Below, piece by piece: positions 47,012 through 58,194 of a DNA stretch of 64,000 bases. Under the pieces are notes generated by a model. That model saw only the letters and a list, made by a program, of their open reading frames with translations, ran no database searches and was not told the DNA's origin. Both the position numbers and the translations under genes were made by a program. Source of the DNA: Clitopilus passeckerianus (taxonomy: Eukaryota; Basidiomycota; Agaricomycetes; Agaricales; Entolomataceae); assembly GCA_944990035.1 (NCBI GenBank), contig CALYLX010000146.1:186001-250000 (forward strand), written 5' to 3'. The stretch's first letter is position 1; every line of letters starts with the position of its first letter.

Positions 47012-49243
47012 TCATGAACCAGTACTAACTGGCAGTGCATACGTCCGGGGAGGGCGAGGTGGAGGAGTTCCACTTGAACTCTTCTTAATGGTCGTGATGG
47101 TCGCCCCGCCTAGCGTTCGATCCGGAATCGCAGGGGGTGGCCGTCGTTTGACTGGGGGCGGCGGTGCAGCCCGACGAGGTGAGCCAGAAGTCTTCGTAAT
47201 GGGGAGAGGCTCAGCCGTCAACACATTGGCCGGTGAGATTATGTGATGGATCTTTTGATCGTATTCAGAGTCATGGTGAACAGGTGTAGTATGCAAGTGA
47301 GATTCGTGTTCGTCAGCATGGACCGACTGTGCTGTTCCCGAGCGCCTCGGGCGAGCGGTGATAGGGGATGATGGGGCAGTAGCCGCTGCGAGACTGATAG
47401 AACTGGCATTACTAGGCCGCCAAAGGTTATCTGGCTGTGAATGGGGACCCTTCTTGGCTTTCGAGCTGGCCTTCATGTTTTCAACACTTTTACTGGATTT
47501 CAGCTTCTTGGAATCCATTCGTTGCAACTGAGCGGCAGCAGGAATCTGGTTCAGAGGTGCAGGGCTCTGTATCGCTGGTATGTCGCTTCCTGGACTCCCA
47601 GAACGGAAGCTATCGCTGGTCGGCTGCCGCTTGACGAGGTTGACACACCATTCTCCCCCTAAACACCTATCGACCAGTCTTTTTGTCGTCGGGTGTATGT
47701 CCCTCACCCGGGCGTGGGCGACAAGAGATTCGAGAGTATACACAATCTGCGGCCGTTTATATGGAACATCTCGAAGCTGTGTTTTAGTCAAGAGTGGGTG
47801 AAGAACTCGAAGATAGGTCTGCCGTAGCTGTAAAGAAATATGATCAGCCGTGATTTTGGTATCGATGAATGACTATTCACTGATTCGCTTTCCTCATCCA
47901 AATCCACCAATTCGCGGAGGAAGACGTCTACTAATACTCGAAGGTCATTGGTGTAAAAGTATTCAGACGTTCCTTTCGTCGTGAAAAGGACATAGAGGAG
48001 TTTGAGGATCAAGAGTTGCATGCATAGGTCTTCTGGGGTGCGCCCTGAAGTATGTTCAGTTTAGTATCAGAGAATGGTGCCATGGATTTTACCAGCTCTG
48101 TTGAGCATAAAAATCATGTTCTCTCCGAAGGTCTTGCTAGATCCTAATCGCCGGATAAGAACCCTGATGACCCGGTTCTTCATGTCACCGGCATCCCCTG
48201 CAGGGACTTGTTTCTGACCATCTCCTTCGCTGGCTAGAGAGGCCACCATAAATTGTTCATTAAGGGCCACCTAGTTGGGTATCTTGTAAGAATGTAGACT
48301 GGCTTCACATCCGTTTACTTACGATCAACTTGATAACACTGTAATTAAATGTCTCGTCTTGCATATTCCGAGTCTGTTCAACAAGGTCGAAGAGATCGTC
48401 AATGAAATTGGCATCAAAGATTTCTGCCTCAAAATTAGCACCTCAAATTGGTGGAGACATACGGGAGAACATACTAAGATCTTGAGCCGTAAACTTCTGA
48501 ACCCGGCAAACTTCGTAGAGCAGTCGGACGCTCAGACTTCGTAACTTGGCTTCAATTGGTATCGGAATATTTGCGTAATTTCCGTTTGAGCCTCCTATGA
48601 CCCCGAAGTAGGTGTCCTCAATATCAGGGTCGATTTCCACGAGGATGTGATCCATTAGCAAGGGCAACAGAGGCTGCCACCGCTTATGGGATCGGAGGAA
48701 GTCGGCTCGTCGTCGTCCATAGCAGAGCAAAACGTGGAAGAAAATTAACTGAGAATGGGGATCTGTTGTCTAGAATGTGTATTAGGCCTCAGAAGGTCGA
48801 ATATGATGTCTAAACCCACCGACTGGATGTCATCGACAAGAATCTCACACATTCTTTCAGAGTGGAACTGGAATAGTTCCGAGTCTAGCAACATAGAGCA
48901 TGCATGTTCGACCTGCAGTGGGCTCTGTAGGTATTGTTCTGTGAATCAGGATAAGTGGGACACCGAGTATATAGAAATGGATCGGACGCGCCATGATACG
49001 TCGAGCACATCGTCAGGAATCTTCTTAAAGTGGAATCCAGAAGCGACAAGGTCGGCGGCTCCTTCCCGAAGTGCAGCATATCGTCCAGCTCTACGAAAGG
49101 TTGTGAGAAACCTTCCCAATCAGTGGTGTAGAACTTAGGGACAGACCAGACCAAAACTGTTGAGCGTTCTCGACGACATAAACGATGCCGAACTCGTCCT
49201 GCATGGCTATTCCGGGCAGCGTGGATTGAGTTAAAAGCGCCAT
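47012..49243 (-). CDS. LDB17: LDB17/Dip1 (SPIN90-like) actin-patch protein
   Basis: SPIN90/WISH/Dip1/Ldb17 proteins start actin branching by activating Arp2/3 at endocytic sites. The start at 49243 gives [20 protein letters not shown] and [11 protein letters not shown]. The armadillo-like leucine-rich domain includes [92 protein letters not shown] and [24 protein letters not shown]. The last blocks are the family signature. The C-terminal about 180 residues are disordered and Pro-rich, with SH3-type PxxP stretches ([29 protein letters not shown]), fitting binding to endocytic SH3 proteins. It ends LPVSTGS at 47012. About eight introns. Confidence 0.85.
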
Positions 49244-49515
49244 TGTGTGCAGTCACTCGCTGTACCGGCGACACAATTTAACGGTGGAGTGTGCAGGAGG
49301 TGTGCATCAGAAACCCTAACCTTAAACCAAGTATCTTGGTCTTGGCCTCGCGTGTGGCCCGCGTTAAAACGTCTAAATCGACACACCAGTTTTAGGCAGA
49401 AGCCCCTAACAAGATTCTGCGCAATATATATATATATCCGGTAAAAATAGTGTAACAATGAAGGGTATACAGCAGGGTGAGGACATAAATAGAGGAACAA
49501 AAACAGAAAAGAACA
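49244..49515. other. LDB17 upstream region with (AT)7 run
   Basis: Promoter side of LDB17. A 14-nt AT dinucleotide run (49424-49437) lies about 180 bp upstream of its ATG and could be a simple repeat or TATA-like element. No gene was seen. Confidence 0.45.
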
Positions 49516-49892
49516 TCAGAAATAACCCTTTTCTCTCATTTGTCGACTATAACTCCCATCCTCAATCCCCAGTACCTCCGAATCCCTCAGTACACTTGCC
49601 CCAGCAATTGAGTCTAAGCTGCCTTGGATAATTTCCGTATTGTGTTGTGCAGTCGGGGGGATGGTGATCGGCTGCAGATGAAGACTACCTCTGGTATATT
49701 CCCTTTGCACGAGACTTGGCCGATTTCTCAGAGGCGCGCTGCCGACACTCTTGATTCCGGCCATCTGCGGCATCTTCACCGCCTTCCTTGCTTGGCGCCT
49801 TTCCTCCTCCACAGCAGAAGGTCCCTTGATCCAAGAAATGTGCAATGCGTTCATGGATGCACTGCTTTCCCGGAGGATTCCCTGACTGGCGT
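49516..49892 (-). other. Probable out-of-frame C-terminal tail of the orphan membrane protein
   Basis: Directly after the stop at 49893 a second frame stays open to 49516. It encodes a disordered, basic, Ser-rich tail with blocks such as SASMNALHISWIKGPSAVEE and ASVLRDSEVLGIEDGSY. The frames would join if one G were added in the GGG run just before the stop (about 49898-49901). No suitable intron is visible. I take it as the real tail separated by a one-base deletion, though it may instead be untranslated. Confidence 0.4.
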
Positions 49893-52013
49893 TCAAGCTC
49901 CCTCTCCTTCGTCGTGGCCTTCAACGATGGTGCGGAGGATGGACTTGCGTTTCAGAGGCTTGATGGATTCGTAGTCGATCCATTCCGCGGGGTTTTGACT
50001 AGTCCGAGCGGGGCTTGCTCTTGTGGGCTCCGATTCACTGCTGCTGACTTCCAAAAAAGAAACCCCCTTCGCACGCCTCTCTGATGCGCTGGATTCATCT
50101 GTTGAGGGCGACGAAACGGCTACAACTGCCCGCAAGATGGGCACGGGCGGAAGCGGCCTAACTTTCTTGGGTCGCACGTTCGAGGTGTCTTGGGAATTCT
50201 GTGGGCGATCCGAAGCTGAAGACTTGGGCGAGGCAACGGAGGCGTCATCCCAAAAATCGGGAGGAACGGGTGGGTTGGTCGGAAGAACATTGGAATGTGG
50301 TAGGGCGGGGAACTGGGAAGTAAGTTCCCTGACAGCCGAAATGGTATCCGAGCTCTTAACGCTATAGGAGGACTCGTGTCGAGAGTATTTCCGACTAATC
50401 TTCGCAGGAGTTGGGGAAACGGGCGAGAAACTCTTGAGTTGAGTGTCGTGACCTGATTCTGTAAGGAGCAAAGTGCTAAGCACAGATGGCGCCTGCGAAG
50501 GCACTTGCGAGGGTATACGTGAAGACGCGGTGACTGCTTGTGGTGAAGAATCTGCAGACCAGACAGAGATGGGTAGGGGTTCACGTGGTTCCGTGTAGAA
50601 CGGCAATGGTGGGAGTTCAAAGGGGGAACCTCTAAGATCCAGTCGAAGCTGAGGTGTCCCGACGCTGTTATAATTGATAGTTACACGTTGGTCTGGGGCC
50701 TTCTCGGATGATGGTTCAGCACTATTGGAGCGTTTCACCTCGGTAATTAGGGCGACTGGCTTGTCAGACACTTGCGGCGCATATCGCTCGTATAAAGAAG
50801 AGGTAACAAGGGGAGCCTTCGGGGCCGCGTGAAAAGCGGTGGCAGTAGGCGTGAGTTGTCGGAAAGTACTGAACCTTGGGTTCGAGATGAGGTTCTGGAT
50901 GCGCGAACGCCTAAATTCCGTCTGTCTCCAAGACTTCATCTCTTCCCGGACCTTCTCGAAGTCTTCCACGGTGTCGACGCTAAACAACACGAGTGAGAAT
51001 TGTGAGTATGGTAAGGAAACTGCTGATAATTACCCTCTGGAAATCCCAATACACAGAAAAGCACGAGCGAACATCCTTAGGATCCGACGTAGCAACGAGC
51101 TTCCAAAACCCATATCCGCAAATCCAATGGTCGTCTCTATCGCACCCAGCTTGAACGCAGCAGTGATCCATGCGATTCCTCGAAAGTGATGGGCCTCGTC
51201 CTTATCGGTGGTTTCGATTTGCCTTTTGTCAAGGAACACCCGAGCGAGGCGATAAAAGGCAAGACAAAAGCTCATTGCTTGGTATATGGTCAGGAGCGCA
51301 AGTGTTAAGCTCGTGAAAAAGGTCCAGACGATTCGATCTTTTTCGGTTCGAAAACCAACAATAAGTTGCCAGCTGGATTTGGGGTCCGGGAAACCAACGC
51401 CTGCGAAGGACAATTAGCCATCGCAAACATCCTCCCGAATTGAACTTACGGTAGCAGACACCAAGAAACGACGCGAGTTCATTGAGGGACGCTACCACAG
51501 GTATGAAAAGAATGAGTAAGAGTTTCAAGATGGCCTGGTAACGGGCTGGTAGGTTATCCACGAAGTCGGCCCGAAGAAATAGCAAAATGAAGAACATATA
51601 ACAAAAAAGTGGTATTACAGAAGCAGCACCTACCGCCCAACATTTAGTGCAACGAAGATGCGGTCTAGATGGTTTGCGCACCGATAAAAATATCCAAACC
51701 CTTCAAGGCGGTTTGATTCATCCGTCCAGCGGGAACACCATGCGAAATCACTTCAATGAGAGTCAATGCGAAATAGAACCAGCCTTCGACAGTAATCCAG
51801 AGATGTCGACTAGAAAACAAGAGTATTAATGGACGAAATCACATGTAGAATTGAACCCTGCAAATACCGATTACCAGAACTCCTATTGGTGAAAATAAGG
51901 GCCGTAGAGAAGATCACTTCTATGATGGTAGGAATAAGGAGCGCGATGCTTTCAATTTGGCGGAATCGTTCGCAGCGAAGAATAGAGACGGTGGAGAGAC
52001 AATCGAATCCCAT
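49893..52013 (-). CDS. Orphan multi-pass membrane protein with long cytoplasmic tail
   Basis: I do not recognise a named family. The start at 52013 gives MGFDCLSTVSILRCERFRQI. Hydrophobic segments are ESIALLIPTIIEVIFSTALI, WFYFALTLIEVISHGV, ASVIPLFCYMFFILLFL, LLLILFIPVVASLNELASFL, WTFFTSLTLALLTIYQAMSF and WITAAFKLGAIETTIGFADM. This gives six confident helices and perhaps a seventh near the N-terminus of the tail. The tail of about 350 residues is Ser/Pro-rich and disordered, with PLPPVP motifs. The plan (helices, then a long tail) recalls a GPCR-like sensor, but there is no family motif to support that. About five introns. The stop at 49893 may be artificial (see the adjoining tail). Confidence 0.6.
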
Positions 52014-52572
52014 TTAATGGTACAACAAATGAAATTCGGCCTTTAATTCAGAGTGAGAAATGAAGCATGACAGTTTCCGAGACGGCGGAATCTCCGAGTC
52101 CTTGAAAGATTGGAACGAAAAAAGAATGGAAAGCAGGCTAGCTGCAAAAGCGACCAGCGGCCTTGGAGAAAGACAAAGGAATGTCGAAGGTGAGAGAAAA
52201 GGGTACGATGAGGGCGTAGACAGCGACTCTTTAGCTGGTAACCACCATATGACGGCCCACTGCTTCCGTGGTGTCATCAGACTGTGGTTGCTATCTCAGC
52301 GATTGCGCCAATCCAATTTCCGGACATATCGTCAGGCAAGCTTCTATATTCATCTTGTGGCACAGGCACCGTCGTATTAGGTGCCCTTAGGATTCCCATG
52401 AAGCATTCCATGTCGAAGAATAGTCGTAAAGAAAATCCACACTCAAGGGCAAGTGGCCACGGGACGGTGATGGTCGTAAATAAACGGGCGTTTGTAGCTG
52501 TGGCAGTGCAAGGGTAGCAAGCATACGAGTAGTATTGCAAGGCAACCAGATGGTACCTACTCCGGTATTCTA
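52014..52572. other. Intergenic region
   Basis: Upstream region of the orphan membrane-protein gene and downstream region of SOF1, both minus strand. A minus-strand frame at 52014-52277 is hydrophobic in part but ends just before the chosen start and has no spliced continuation. It is probably 5' leader. Confidence 0.5.
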
Positions 52573-54328
52573 CTATGTCTGCTCTGCCAAAACAACTTTC
52601 TTTCTCTCTGCTTTTGGTTTCGACTCTCCGGCTCTCGTATGCTTCCTCCTCCTTTCCTCCTTGACGCGACGAGCATCCAGCATCGTGCGTTTGAGTTTTG
52701 ATGCTTGATAAACAGCTTTTGGCAGATGGCGTGTCCTGCACAGCAAGGTTGGATATCAATTCCATGGAGGCGGGAGGTAGAACGTACCTGACCACTTTGC
52801 TGACCTGAGCGTCCATCTTCCATCTTTCTTTGAGGCTCTCGCGATATTCGATAGCCGCGCGTTCTCTTGCGGTAATGACACCAAGTTTTTCAGAGGCCTT
52901 AGCCTTCCATATCCGCACATTGCCATCGTCAGAACCGGTCAGAACAAACCGAGCATCGCCAGAGAAAATCGATGAAGATACTCTGTGAAATTGTCAGTGT
53001 GAACCTTAGAAGCACACAAGGAAGCTTGGACCAACCTCTGCATTCGTTTTGTATGATATACTTCCGGTGAATGGCCTTGGCCCTCTTTCCATATCCGCAC
53101 AGTCCGATCCCATCCACCGCTCACAAACTCTAGGCCTGTCGGACTCCAGTCGCAGCTCATTACAGCCGCAACATGTCCCTTGTAAATCTGGCTTGGGGTC
53201 GTCAAGTGTCGGATGTCAAACGTATACAGATTATGATCCTCTGATGCCAGTAATATTGAAGTCGGGAAAGTCGGTGACCATGCCAGTGAATTGCTCCTGA
53301 ACTATGAGAGGTTGTCAATTCAATTTAGGTCATGAAGACCTGAAGGATTCTAACCTGCATGATCACTCGTCTCTCCGCCTTTCCTGTCCTAATGTCATAG
53401 AGGGTGAATGTCCTATCAGATCCAATACTGGCAAGTACAGATGATTCGCTCAGATTGAATCGGACACCTGTAACCGTTTCTGTTGATGTGGAGAAAGTGA
53501 GGTTGGAGATGGGCGCGCTTCTACAGGGATATGTGTGAGAGAAACCAGCAACAAACCGCTCAGTAGACTTACTTGGTTTCGTCCCAGATCTGGACGAGAT
53601 TCGATGCCGTAGCAAATAATGGACTGGTGCGATGGTGGTCTATTGAACTTGAGGAAGGTAAGCATGCCGTACCCCCATTGAAGGGAGAACTACTCACTTG
53701 AAAGCTGATTTTCCGGGAAAGACGTTGAGTGGCTATTCAAAGTTGAGCTAAAGAACACTATCGTTCGCTAGAATGTCACGTACTGTTTCTGAGGCTGAGT
53801 TTATTGACCACAGCTTGATATTGCGGTCGACTCCGCATGTCAAAAGTCGATCACCTTCTGCGAAGGTCAAAGCAGAAATCTTGCCCTTATGAGCTTGTGG
53901 TAGATTCAGGACTTTCCGTCTCGTTTTGATATCATGTACAAGCAAGCCTAAATCCACCATTTATTTAGGAGTAATTCACAACAAAGGAAGGTCATACGCA
54001 CCACCATCCCAGTTTCCACTCGCAACTGTGGTTAGCGAGCCTGGTTGCCGAACCAGACATTCAATAGCGTCAACGTGACCGTCCAGAGCATCGACGAATG
54101 GCTTTGCAAATATCTTTTCCATTTTTGCAGCATTGAGAGCACGTATGCGCTCCCTTGCACGAGCAAATGGGTGCATAAGTGGGTCAAGATTTCGAGAGGT
54201 GGGCGTTGGGTCGCCTGGTCGCATTGGTAGATGCTGCGCTGGTGCATGTTGCAGAACAGATATTTTCTGTAAACAAAGTCAATTCAAAACTTTTGTCCTC
54301 AGCATTGAATGTGCGTACCTACCACCAT
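52573..54328 (-). CDS. SOF1: SOF1/DCAF13, WD40 protein of the small-subunit processome
   Basis: Sof1 binds U3 snoRNP and is needed for 18S rRNA maturation in the nucleolus. A tiny first exon (MV) at 54328 splices to KISVLQHAPAQHLPMRPGD, then SRNLDPLMHPFARARERIRA, the family N-terminus. WD repeats follow: LVHDIKTRRKVLNLPQAHKG, LLTCGVDRNIKLWS, ASIGSDRTFTLYDIRTGKAE, HNLYTFDIRHL, GHVAAVMSCDWSPTGLEFVS and GGWDRTVRIWKEG, then VLTGSDDGNVRIWKAKASEK. The basic C-terminal Sof1 domain reads LGVITARERAAIEYRESLKE and RHLPKAVYQASKLKRTMLDA, ending KVVLAEQT at 52573. This is a complete protein of about 440 residues with around nine introns. Confidence 0.93.
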
Positions 54329-54488
54329 TATTGAGTGCAGTGAGCACTTTAATTTTGCAGAGGTGAAAGTAATCTGTCACACCTGTCATCGTCACGCTTC
54401 CTTAACTCTCTTTATTATACCATCATTTGCAAACGCTCAAAATCTTGTGCTGAAGTCCTTCAATTCATAGTATGTCTATTCAACGAAA
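54329..54488. promoter_or_regulatory. Bidirectional promoter between SOF1 and antiporter
   Basis: Only 160 bp separate the divergent start codons of SOF1 (54328, minus) and the antiporter (54489, plus), so both promoters must overlap or reach into transcribed sequence. CTTTATTATACC near 54409-54420 is the only TATA-like element that I see. Confidence 0.5.
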
Positions 54489-56000
54489 ATGGACACATAC
54501 ATTCAATACACGATACCTGAAATACCTATTCTTTTGACCACGGTCTCTCTCCTTTACTTCATCAACCTGGCCAACTCGGGATTCAACGCCATAATCAATG
54601 CTGGTCTCATTGGACCCCTAGCTATTGGCATCATATACGGCCCAGAGGTGGCCAATATACTACCGTCCCAGCTCCTAGAGGCATTCACTGTCTTGGGCTA
54701 TATTGGACTACTTCTCCTCGTCTTCGAGGCCGGCCTGGACACGAACGTCAATCTCCTGGTCAAAAATATCTACTTATCGACCGTGGTCGCCTTCACAGGT
54801 ATCGGATTTCCGATTGCGTTTTCTCTGCTCCTCCTGGTACCCGGATATGGGTATGGAGTATTACCGGCCTTCGCTGCGGGAGCAGCACTTTGCTCCACCT
54901 CACTGGGCACGACTTTGTCGTTGATACGTCCTGAGTTCAAGAGCACAAGGACCGGGACGGTCCTTCTCAGTGCCGCTCTCATTGATGATATAGTTGGTCT
55001 GGTACTTGCAGCCATTATTCCCCAACTTTCCCCCAAGGATGCAGGGTCGCAAGATCCAATGGCCTGGTCAACCATCGTTCGACCCATTGGAGTATCTCTT
55101 GCTTTCGGGCTTGGAACCCCCATTCTAGCATATGTTCTGCGACGCCTCCTGTCGGCCTTCCCGCAGAAAAGCCACCAGTTATTACAAACTGGGTCAGCCC
55201 AGGTGTTCATTATAATGACCACGTTGTCCGGCTTCGTCTCGGGTAGCAAATATGCCGGGACCAGCGAGCTTTTTGGGGCCTACCTTGCAGGTGCCTTACT
55301 CGCGTACACCTGCCCTTCGTACTCCGAATCAAGCTCTCCAGCATCCGAGCCGCCCAACACACCCAAACCACAGTTATTCACACCTGCAGAAGCGTTTACG
55401 GCTTACTTTCGACCAGTCTTTGAATCCATTCTCTCCCCCGTTTTCTTTGCCTCAATTGGCTTCTCCCTCCCCGTCCGATCTCTTTTCCTCGTGAATGGTT
55501 CTCGTCGCGTTATTTGGCGCGGGATTGTCTATTCAGGCATAATGATTGTCGCGAAAGCCCTTACCGGAGTGTGGATTCTTGTATGGCCACATGCTGAGCA
55601 TGGTCGGAATTGGTTCGGGCGTTCAATGAAGAATGGGAAGAAGGTTGAGGCAGAGTCTGGGGGAGCCAGCACCGGGCTTAGCACCCGAGTTGAAGGAGAA
55701 CTCGTAGATGCAGAGGAAGGTCTCGCCACCGCCGAATTAATGCTTGATGCACCAGAGGATAAATCTATCGACAACTCTTCGAAGAGAGCAGCATTTTTCA
55801 TTGGGTTGGCGATGGTGCCCCGAGGCGAAATCGCTCTGATCGTCGCACAATTAGCCCGTCCACTGCTTGACAGTAGTGGTGCTGATGCCACAGCAGGCTC
55901 AGAACCTTTTGCGGTGGTGATTTGGGCCATCCTGATAACAACTATCGGAGGAGCGTTGGGCGTTGGCGTTTTGTTACGTAGATGGGACAAACGAGGTTAG
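54489..56000 (+). CDS. Cation/H+ antiporter (CPA2/Kef-type Na+/H+ exchanger domain)
   Basis: Single-exon gene of 503 codons. About 12 hydrophobic helices, for example IPILLTTVSLLYFINLANSG, AIINAGLIGPLAIGIIYGPE, EAFTVLGYIGLLLLVFEAGL and DTNVNLLV. Then AGAALCSTSLGTTLSLIRPE and LSAALIDDIVGLVLAAIIPQ, where the paired Asp (DD) is the ion-binding site of this fold. Later helices are ESILSPVFFASIGFSLPVRS, FIGLAMVPRGEIALIVAQLA (conserved PRGE) and WAILITTIGGALGVGVLLRR. It is predicted to exchange K+ or Na+ for protons at the plasma or an internal membrane. There is no TrkA-N domain, as usual in fungi. A complete gene, unusual among its neighbours in having no intron. Confidence 0.92.
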   Translation: MDTYIQYTIPEIPILLTTVSLLYFINLANSGFNAIINAGLIGPLAIGIIYGPEVANILPSQLLEAFTVLGYIGLLLLVFEAGLDTNVNLLVKNIYLSTVVAFTGIGFPIAFSLLLLVPGYGYGVLPAFAAGAALCSTSLGTTLSLIRPEFKSTRTGTVLLSAALIDDIVGLVLAAIIPQLSPKDAGSQDPMAWSTIVRPIGVSLAFGLGTPILAYVLRRLLSAFPQKSHQLLQTGSAQVFIIMTTLSGFVSGSKYAGTSELFGAYLAGALLAYTCPSYSESSSPASEPPNTPKPQLFTPAEAFTAYFRPVFESILSPVFFASIGFSLPVRSLFLVNGSRRVIWRGIVYSGIMIVAKALTGVWILVWPHAEHGRNWFGRSMKNGKKVEAESGGASTGLSTRVEGELVDAEEGLATAELMLDAPEDKSIDNSSKRAAFFIGLAMVPRGEIALIVAQLARPLLDSSGADATAGSEPFAVVIWAILITTIGGALGVGVLLRRWDKRG

Positions 56001-56263
56001 GGCCTGTTACTTCAGGGCTTTATGCCTTACTTGTCCTTGTACTATAGTACTCACCTCACCCTCGTTTATCTTCAAGTTCTCTTCTCAATATCATACCTAT
56101 TTTCTTCCTCAATCCGTAGCGAAGTGACGTCACGCCAATTTAGTGATATTCGTCAACCGAAGCCTTAGGGAAACAATGAAAAAGCAAATTTATTTGTTTA
56201 AAATCCCAAGGTAAATGGGTATCTGTGAAAATCTTTTGATTACATCTTACGAGCACCTTCACC
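56001..56263. other. Convergent 3' spacer
   Basis: Spacer between the antiporter (+) and a thaumatin-like gene (-), with AT-rich sequence at about 56180-56240. No gene was seen. Confidence 0.5.
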
Positions 56264-57383
56264 TTAAGGGCAGAAAGTAATAGTGTAGTCAGCCTTGAGA
56301 CCAGAGTCGCAGGTCCAGAGGGCAGTGCCGCTCGACTCATCGTAAGCGTAAGCATAGGAGTTGGGGCAAGCGTTCTCTGTTCAGAGAAGGAAGGTCAGCA
56401 CTCCTCAAACTATCATAACGGTGAAATAAGATGACATACTGAAGTAGCTGTAGAACTGAACACCGCTAGGAGGGCACTTGTCTGGGGTGGAGTAGTCTCC
56501 AGAGCAGCAATTGGGCGAATTGGCTTGGTTTCCATCGAGATTGGCAAAGCAAGCAGTTTTGCAGCCTTCGACGTTACCAGACGAGCCGGTCGGGCCCTTC
56601 AATTCGGCAGGGCCTACATTCAATTATTAGCATGAGCTAGTAAGGCCAGGCGTGAGGAAAAAACTTACAGTTGGCATTGAGGTCGACAGCGCAGTCTGCG
56701 ACATGGCAGCCCTTGTTGTTATCAATCCTCACGGGAAGGTTGAACCCATCTACCAAGGATACATCGTAGAAGTCCCGGTTTCCATCACCTGAAAAGGTGA
56801 ACTCGGCAAGAGATGCAGGGGGTACACCCTACAGGCGCACACGTTAGCATTTCCTCGGAAGTTTTGTTGTTATTTTCTACTCACTGGTCCGGTTACAGGG
56901 TCGCAAAGGAGACCACCATTGCAGCCACCGGTCACGCAAGAGGTGGGTCCAGGGTTGGTGCTGAAGTTGCAGTCAGTCCTGCCCTGTGGTTCAACGGTAC
57001 ATTAGATCGTTTTGTTACGACGGTTCGGATAAATCGGGCTTACCCAGACACGTCCAGCCTTCCAGTCATCGGGGACAGTGAATGAGACCTCAGATCCAGC
57101 TGGTGCTTCCCAACTAACAATTTCAAGTCAGTCACGCAGCTACGTTTAGGACGTATACCAAACTCACCCAGTAGCCTGAGTTGGAACGGTAGGAGAGACG
57201 TTCTTGTCGGTGAACAGTCCAGGCCTGTAGATATGAGGTCATTGCCAAATCTGGTATTCAGAATGATAGAGCATCATACCAGATAGTGAACGAACATGCG
57301 TTCTTCACGGTGATTGTGCGAGCTTCAGCGGCGCTGGCGAGGGCGACAGCGAGAGCAACGGTTTGGATGACAGAGGAGAACAT
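56264..57383 (-). CDS. Secreted thaumatin-like protein, copy 1
   Basis: Cys-rich extracellular protein of the thaumatin/PR-5 family (GH152); fungal members can bind or cleave beta-1,3-glucan and remodel cell walls. The start at 57383 gives the signal peptide MFSSVIQTVALAVALASA, then ARTITVKNACSFTIW. Motifs are DDWKAGRVWGRTDCNFS (thaumatin signature), SCVTGGCNGGLLCD, AEFTFSGDGNRDFYDVSLVD (acidic cleft residues), DNNKGCHVADCAVDLNANCP, KTACFANLDGN and SPNCCSGDY. It ends KNACPNSYAYAYDESSGTAL and WTCDSGLKADYTITFCP at 56264. About 250 residues with the usual 16-Cys spacing. Six or seven introns. TATAAATA lies 61 bp upstream. It is closely similar to copy 2, next door in the same orientation. Confidence 0.93.
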
Positions 57384-58194
57384 GATTTACTAGTTGACTG
57401 GGTTGTCTGGGTAGTTGCGTTGGTTATGTTACTGCTGGTCCTGTATTTATACCAGCCTGAGGCTGAGACGATCGCCGAGTTCCCAAGAGTCTCCATGGCG
57501 GTGTTGGCAAAACCCAAGATGCTTGAGTCAGTCCTCGTGCTTCAATCGATTCTTTGAACGAAGACCAAGCTCAATCAGCTGCAGATTTTCAGGGAGTTGG
57601 AGTCAATTGCTCGGTAGCATGACTTCTAAGCGAGATGCAGGAGGTCGCTAAGGTCTGAAGACAACACAAATCGAGGCGAATACTCATGTCCGCAGCGTGG
57701 CTGAGGGGTTAACCATGTCGACAGCTCCGACCCCACATTACGTTACGACGGATCAGTGATCGCCGAGAGCAGATGAACCTTATCGGGCGGTATGTCCGAA
57801 GCTGATGTCACCTCCATCTAACAGGCACAAACGGTCAGTTGTTGGGTCAGTTGTCGATTTCTTGGTTGCGAGGACATATGCTCTCTCCAATTATCAAAAT
57901 CGGTGTTTTTTCGATAAATTGGCCTGAGGTTAGATTTGCATCAATCATACTTCTTTTCAGCAGAACGCTTGGAAGCCTCGTTGATTTTGACGCAAGCTTA
58001 TTTCAATCACTCGGCGGCGAGGGCAAGTTCTTGCTCTGAAACCAACAACAATCCTGATCACAACACAAATAGGTTTCAACCGACTGTTAAACACGTTAAA
58101 CAAATAACTAATGCAGACTTGAGAGAAAGAAGTCAGAAGTCGTTCACGTTCCCCATGCTACCGTGCAAGTAACTTAAGGGACGAAAGAACTCGC
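57384..58194. other. Intergenic region between the tandem thaumatin-like genes
   Basis: Contains the promoter of copy 1 and the 3' end of copy 2. Apart from the TATA box, I see no gene or clear repeat. Confidence 0.5.
57444..57451 (-). promoter_or_regulatory. TATA box of thaumatin-like copy 1
   Basis: TATAAATA on the minus strand lies 61 bp upstream of the start codon at 57383. Confidence 0.55.

Noticed and set aside
52277..52918. 213-codon minus-strand frame
   Set aside because: Its first part coincides with the real SOF1 C-terminal exon; the rest reads through an intron and 3' sequence.
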